Assembly (NCBI RefSeq): GCF_900142925.1
Contig: NZ_FRCN01000001.1
Location: forward strand, 992,001-1,056,000
Reading direction: 5' to 3'
Source: Chitinophaga sp. CF418
Lineage (GTDB): Bacteria > Bacteroidota > Bacteroidia > Chitinophagales > Chitinophagaceae
DNA: 64,000 bases
A program made the position numbers and the translations under genes. Below, one piece after another: positions 61,085 through 64,000 of the stretch (positions within the stretch are counted from its first letter, which is position 1; every line of letters starts with the position of its first letter). The notes beneath the pieces are model-generated. The model did no database searches, was not told the DNA's origin, and worked only from the letters and a program-made list of their open reading frames with translations.

Positions 61085-62038
61085 TCAGGAATAAGCAGGT
61101 TGACTTTCATTGGCAACTCCTGCTGCTGTATCCGTAATCGAGGTAACCTGCTGAATAAATACTTCATTGATGGAAGGTAGTATTTCCTGGAAATAGGTAA
61201 TTGGTATTTCCTGCCTGATGAAATGCATCAGGATATCATTGGTTGTACTGCCTTCACTGAGCTTCACCGTGTAAGCGAGTCCTTCCTGTTTGATGATCGA
61301 AAAATGATAGGTAGCCATCTGTGCGAAGTTTGGCATAACGCCCACGCCAATGCGGAACAGGTGCTGCTTGAAGTCCTGTTTGATCTGTTTCACTTCACCG
61401 TCCAGCAGTTTCTTACCCTGGTTCACTAATACAATACGGTCGCAGATCTCTTCCACCTGCTCCATTCTATGGGTGGAAAAAATGATGGTGGTACCGTTCC
61501 GGCTAAGGTCAAATATTTCCTGCTTGATAAGATTAGCGTTGATAGGATCAAGACCCGAAAACGGTTCATCGAGAATCAGCAGTTCCGGACCGTGCATAAT
61601 AGTGGAAATGAACTGTACCTTTTGCTGCATTCCTTTACTCAGTTCCTCCACTTTCTTATTATACCAGGCATTGATCTCAAACTTATCGAACCAGTATTTG
61701 ATCTTATCTTTTGCTTCTTTTTCCGACAAGCCTTTCAGCTGTGCCAGGTATAATGCCTGCTCTCCTACCTTCATTTTCTTGTACAGTCCTCTTTCTTCCG
61801 GCATATAACCAATAGAATGGATGTCTGTGCGGGGATCAAAAGGACGCCCGTTAAACAATATTTCCCCCTGATCAGGATAAAATATACCAGTGATCATGCG
61901 CAGCAATGTTGTCTTACCAGCGCCATTGGGGCCCAGTAATCCGAATATGCTGCCCTTGGGAATAATAAAACTGATATCGTCTACAGCCTTATGAGTGGCA
62001 TAGTACTTACGCAGATGTTTTATTTCTATGAGGTTCAT
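61085..62038 (-). CDS. ABC transporter ATP-binding protein (NatA-like)
   Basis: The 317-residue ATPase has Walker [21 protein letters not shown], signature [11 protein letters not shown], Walker [19 protein letters not shown] and the switch [13 protein letters not shown]. The C-terminal extension of about 100 residues (residues 215-317) is usual for NatA/DrrA-type exporters. It is preceded by the LytTR response regulator with a 37-bp gap, so the two-component system likely controls this transporter. Confidence 0.94.
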   Translation of the reverse strand: MNLIEIKHLRKYYATHKAVDDISFIIPKGSIFGLLGPNGAGKTTLLRMITGIFYPDQGEILFNGRPFDPRTDIHSIGYMPEERGLYKKMKVGEQALYLAQLKGLSEKEAKDKIKYWFDKFEINAWYNKKVEELSKGMQQKVQFISTIMHGPELLILDEPFSGLDPINANLIKQEIFDLSRNGTTIIFSTHRMEQVEEICDRIVLVNQGKKLLDGEVKQIKQDFKQHLFRIGVGVMPNFAQMATYHFSIIKQEGLAYTVKLSEGSTTNDILMHFIRQEIPITYFQEILPSINEVFIQQVTSITDTAAGVANESQPAYS

Positions 62039-62075
62039 AGAATAAATGTAAAAAAATAATATGAGAGATGGGAAA

Positions 62076-62768
62076 TTACCTCAATATACTCTCTGCTGCG
62101 TGTGCATAAGCTGCGCCGATGCTGACAGGCACCTGGCCGATGTATAGACAGTTCCTGTCTGCCTTTTCGATTTTGTTGTTAGCTACGATGAATGACCTGT
62201 GTACACGGGTGAACTTATCCGGCGGTAGAAGGGCAAGGGCTTCCTGCATGGACAGGCGGGAAAGAATGCGCTTATCTTTCAAAACGAAACTGATATAGTT
62301 ACCGGCACTCTCCAGGTATAAGATATCATCAAACGGTACTTTGTATTGTTCATAACCACTCTTGATCATGATATGAGCAGGCACATCTGATTTCTGACGT
62401 TGTTGTATCAGTTCCTGCAATCCTTTTGCTTTGTTGCATGCTTTCAGGAAGCGTTCAAAAGAAAATGGTTTCAATAAATAGTCCAGTGCATCCAGTTCGA
62501 AGCTTTGTACAGCATGTTCGGAATAAGCAGTGGTAAATATCACCATAGGTCCGCCGGGTAAGGTGGTCATCAGCTCCAGACCGGAGATGTCAGGCATACG
62601 TATATCGAGGAACAACAGGTCTACTTTTTCCTGCTGCAGGTATTCCAGTGCCTTGAAGGGATCAGTAAAATATTCTTTGATCTCCAGGAAAGGGACTTGC
62701 GCCGCATGTGTACGTATTACGGACAATGCCACCTGTTCATCATCTATAGCAATAGCAGTTAATTTCAT
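62076..62768 (-). CDS. LytTR-family response regulator
   Basis: The 230-residue protein has a receiver domain (LTAIAIDDEQVALSVI, phospho-acceptor in LLFLDIRMPDISG, FTTAYSEHAVQSFELDALDYLLKPF) and a LytTR DNA-binding domain (HIMIKSGYEQYKVPFDDILYLESAGNYISF, LLPPDKFTRVHRSFIVANNKI). LytTR proteins activate genes for exporters, adhesins or envelope functions. It overlaps the kinase gene by 4 bp and precedes the NatAB genes. Confidence 0.95.
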   Translation of the reverse strand: MKLTAIAIDDEQVALSVIRTHAAQVPFLEIKEYFTDPFKALEYLQQEKVDLLFLDIRMPDISGLELMTTLPGGPMVIFTTAYSEHAVQSFELDALDYLLKPFSFERFLKACNKAKGLQELIQQRQKSDVPAHIMIKSGYEQYKVPFDDILYLESAGNYISFVLKDKRILSRLSMQEALALLPPDKFTRVHRSFIVANNKIEKADRNCLYIGQVPVSIGAAYAHAAESILR

Positions 62769-64000
62769 ACTATTTGAATGGTGAGATGTACAAAATATTC
62801 AGTGGCTGTTTCCCGGATATTCAACTCATGCTTATCAGGATACAACAATGCCAGGCGCTGCCGTACATTGACCAATCCAATCCCCATACTGTCTTTCTCT
62901 ACTTCAACGGCCCTATGTGCATGTACAGTATTGTATACATCAAAATAGATCTTGTCAGGAGTGCAGGATAAAGATATGGTGATACGTGATTTGCTGCGCA
63001 GGCTGATGCCATGTTTAAACGCATTCTCCAGGAAAGGGATCAGCAACATAGGCGCTATTTCATGATCGCAATGCGCATCATTTATGTTGACTTCGATCTG
63101 TATATCCGGCGCTCCCTGTGCACGTAAACGTTGCAGTGCAATATAATTTTCCAGGTAAGCTATTTCCTTGGTGAGAGATATACGTTCCAGCAAGTTATCA
63201 TGCAACATGAAGCGCATCATATCCCCCAGTTTCTGAATGCCTTCACTGGTGGATGATGCTTTTTCCATCAATGCAGTACCATATAAAGTATTCAGTGCGT
63301 TAAAGAGAAAATGTGGGTTGATCTGCCAACGTAAAAAGTCCAGTCCTGTCTCAGATTGATCAAGCGCTTTACGTAATCCGAGGATGGTATTACTGCGGGA
63401 CTGCCGCATGTTGAATATCCATAATGATAATGGCAACACCAGGAGCAACGCACCTGCATATAAAGCAAAACAAAATGCCAGTAGTGCCGACGCTTCAACA
63501 TGGTGATCCATGATCCAGAACAGCGGGAGCAGTGCTAAAACCATCAGGCAGACAAATGCCGCATCTCTTATCAATATACGGATGTTCTGATGCAGGCGGT
63601 AACGTGGAAGCAGACGATACTGTAATATAAGATAAGTGCCACCGAAGTACAAACCAACGAAGAACATAAAAATACCTTTTTCAATAGTTCTTCTTCCCGG
63701 CAATATCAATGTAATTGCTGCAAGCAGGAGCAGCATAGTGATCAGTTCTACGATCACCTGGTTGAACCATGGTTTCTTAGAGATCTTCGGATGCAGCTGC
63801 TGAAAGTATAAATACCTGACAGCATAGTACAATGCATATAAGGTGGCATAAAAAATTGTAATGATAAAAGCTGACTTTGCGCAATGCATATGTACGCCAC
63901 GCACAGTTTTGTATACACCAAATAAGTAACCGTCATACCATGTGGAAGCGACCATTATAACCAGGAATACCGTTCCACAGCTGATCAGTAATAATGGCAC
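62765..64000 (-). CDS. LytS-type sensor histidine kinase, N-terminus probably beyond the window
   Basis: The protein runs off the right edge; 411 residues are visible, starting with a GTG at the last base triplet, which may be internal. It has several membrane helices in the N-terminal half (for example AAITLILPGRRTIEKG region and LMVLALLPLFWIMD) and a His_kinase domain with FLRWQINPHFLFNALNTLYG (phospho-acceptor histidine), the N-box LLIPFLENAFKHG and GIGLVNVRQRLALLY. It overlaps the LytTR regulator gene by 4 bp, the usual pair. Confidence 0.92.
   Translation of the reverse strand: MPLLLISCGTVFLVIMVASTWYDGYLFGVYKTVRGVHMHCAKSAFIITIFYATLYALYYAVRYLYFQQLHPKISKKPWFNQVIVELITMLLLLAAITLILPGRRTIEKGIFMFFVGLYFGGTYLILQYRLLPRYRLHQNIRILIRDAAFVCLMVLALLPLFWIMDHHVEASALLAFCFALYAGALLLVLPLSLWIFNMRQSRSNTILGLRKALDQSETGLDFLRWQINPHFLFNALNTLYGTALMEKASSTSEGIQKLGDMMRFMLHDNLLERISLTKEIAYLENYIALQRLRAQGAPDIQIEVNINDAHCDHEIAPMLLIPFLENAFKHGISLRSKSRITISLSCTPDKIYFDVYNTVHAHRAVEVEKDSMGIGLVNVRQRLALLYPDKHELNIRETATEYFVHLTIQIV

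Noticed and set aside
1..64000. tRNA or rRNA genes
   Set aside because: No cloverleaf-like or rRNA-like sequence was noticed on either strand, though a covariance search was not possible.

Overview
The window looks like chromosomal DNA of a Bacteroidota, most likely a Chitinophaga-type member of the Chitinophagaceae. The signs are a SusC/SusD pair, an EboA-type gene, a SecA with a C-terminal SEC-C zinc motif, a LIC_10190-type membrane protein, MqsR/Panacea and PrfH/RtcB2 pairs, many lipoproteins, an absence of Shine-Dalgarno sequences, and a few promoters with the Bacteroidetes TAnnTTTG box. All family names are from reading the translations; no database search was run.

Layout. 1-7719: the start of an ebo operon (leftward), then an outer-membrane glycan uptake unit (SusC, SusD, an FG-GAP/cytochrome c lipoprotein). 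8186-10223: prfH-rtcB2 ribosome rescue and rRNA repair. 10661-12586: a TMEM220-like membrane protein and a protein with a possible PD-(D/E)XK nuclease signature. 13011-27487: a phage-derived contractile tail island. Its leftward genes are, in order: holin-like, amidase endolysin, unknown, sheath, tube, tail chaperone with an apparent -1 frameshift extension, tape measure, DUF6046, gpD-like hub, gpV-like spike, small baseplate genes, gpJ, gpI, collar fibre and a large LamG/GH16-like fibre. A divergent tail-terminator-like gene lies on the right. No capsid, portal, terminase, integrase or replication gene is present. This fits an R-type tailocin (particle bacteriocin) released by lysis rather than a complete prophage, T6SS or eCIS, and it is the best candidate for the notable system here.

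28188-36263: a leftward sugar catabolic cluster (Gfo/Idh/MocA oxidoreductase, sugar isomerase, cytochrome c lipoprotein, DUF1080 hydrolase, two ThuA proteins, one fused to a sugar dehydrogenase, PKD, cytochrome c and a possible carbohydrate-binding domain). It matches what is known of 3-keto-glycoside pathways. 37094-41269: a GT2 and a GT-C-like membrane protein, a 1-kb intergenic stretch packed with repeats and long palindromes, and a DUF4253 lipoprotein. 41595-44954: secA. 45499-47999: three tandem lipoproteins with short collagen-like GXY runs. 48159-50458: deoC, a SPOR protein and an M20 amidohydrolase. 50609-53377: a GntR-regulated ABC export operon. 53609-57268: a secreted protein, glyA and a sugar nucleotidyltransferase. 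57278-58626: an MqsR-like toxin / Panacea antitoxin pair. 58771-64000: nitronate monooxygenase, then a LytTR two-component system with a NatAB-type ABC exporter.

A 42-bp repeat occurs three times. Two copies in direct orientation bracket the tail island and a third, inverted, follows secA. Each copy lies beside a terminator or a run of A/T.
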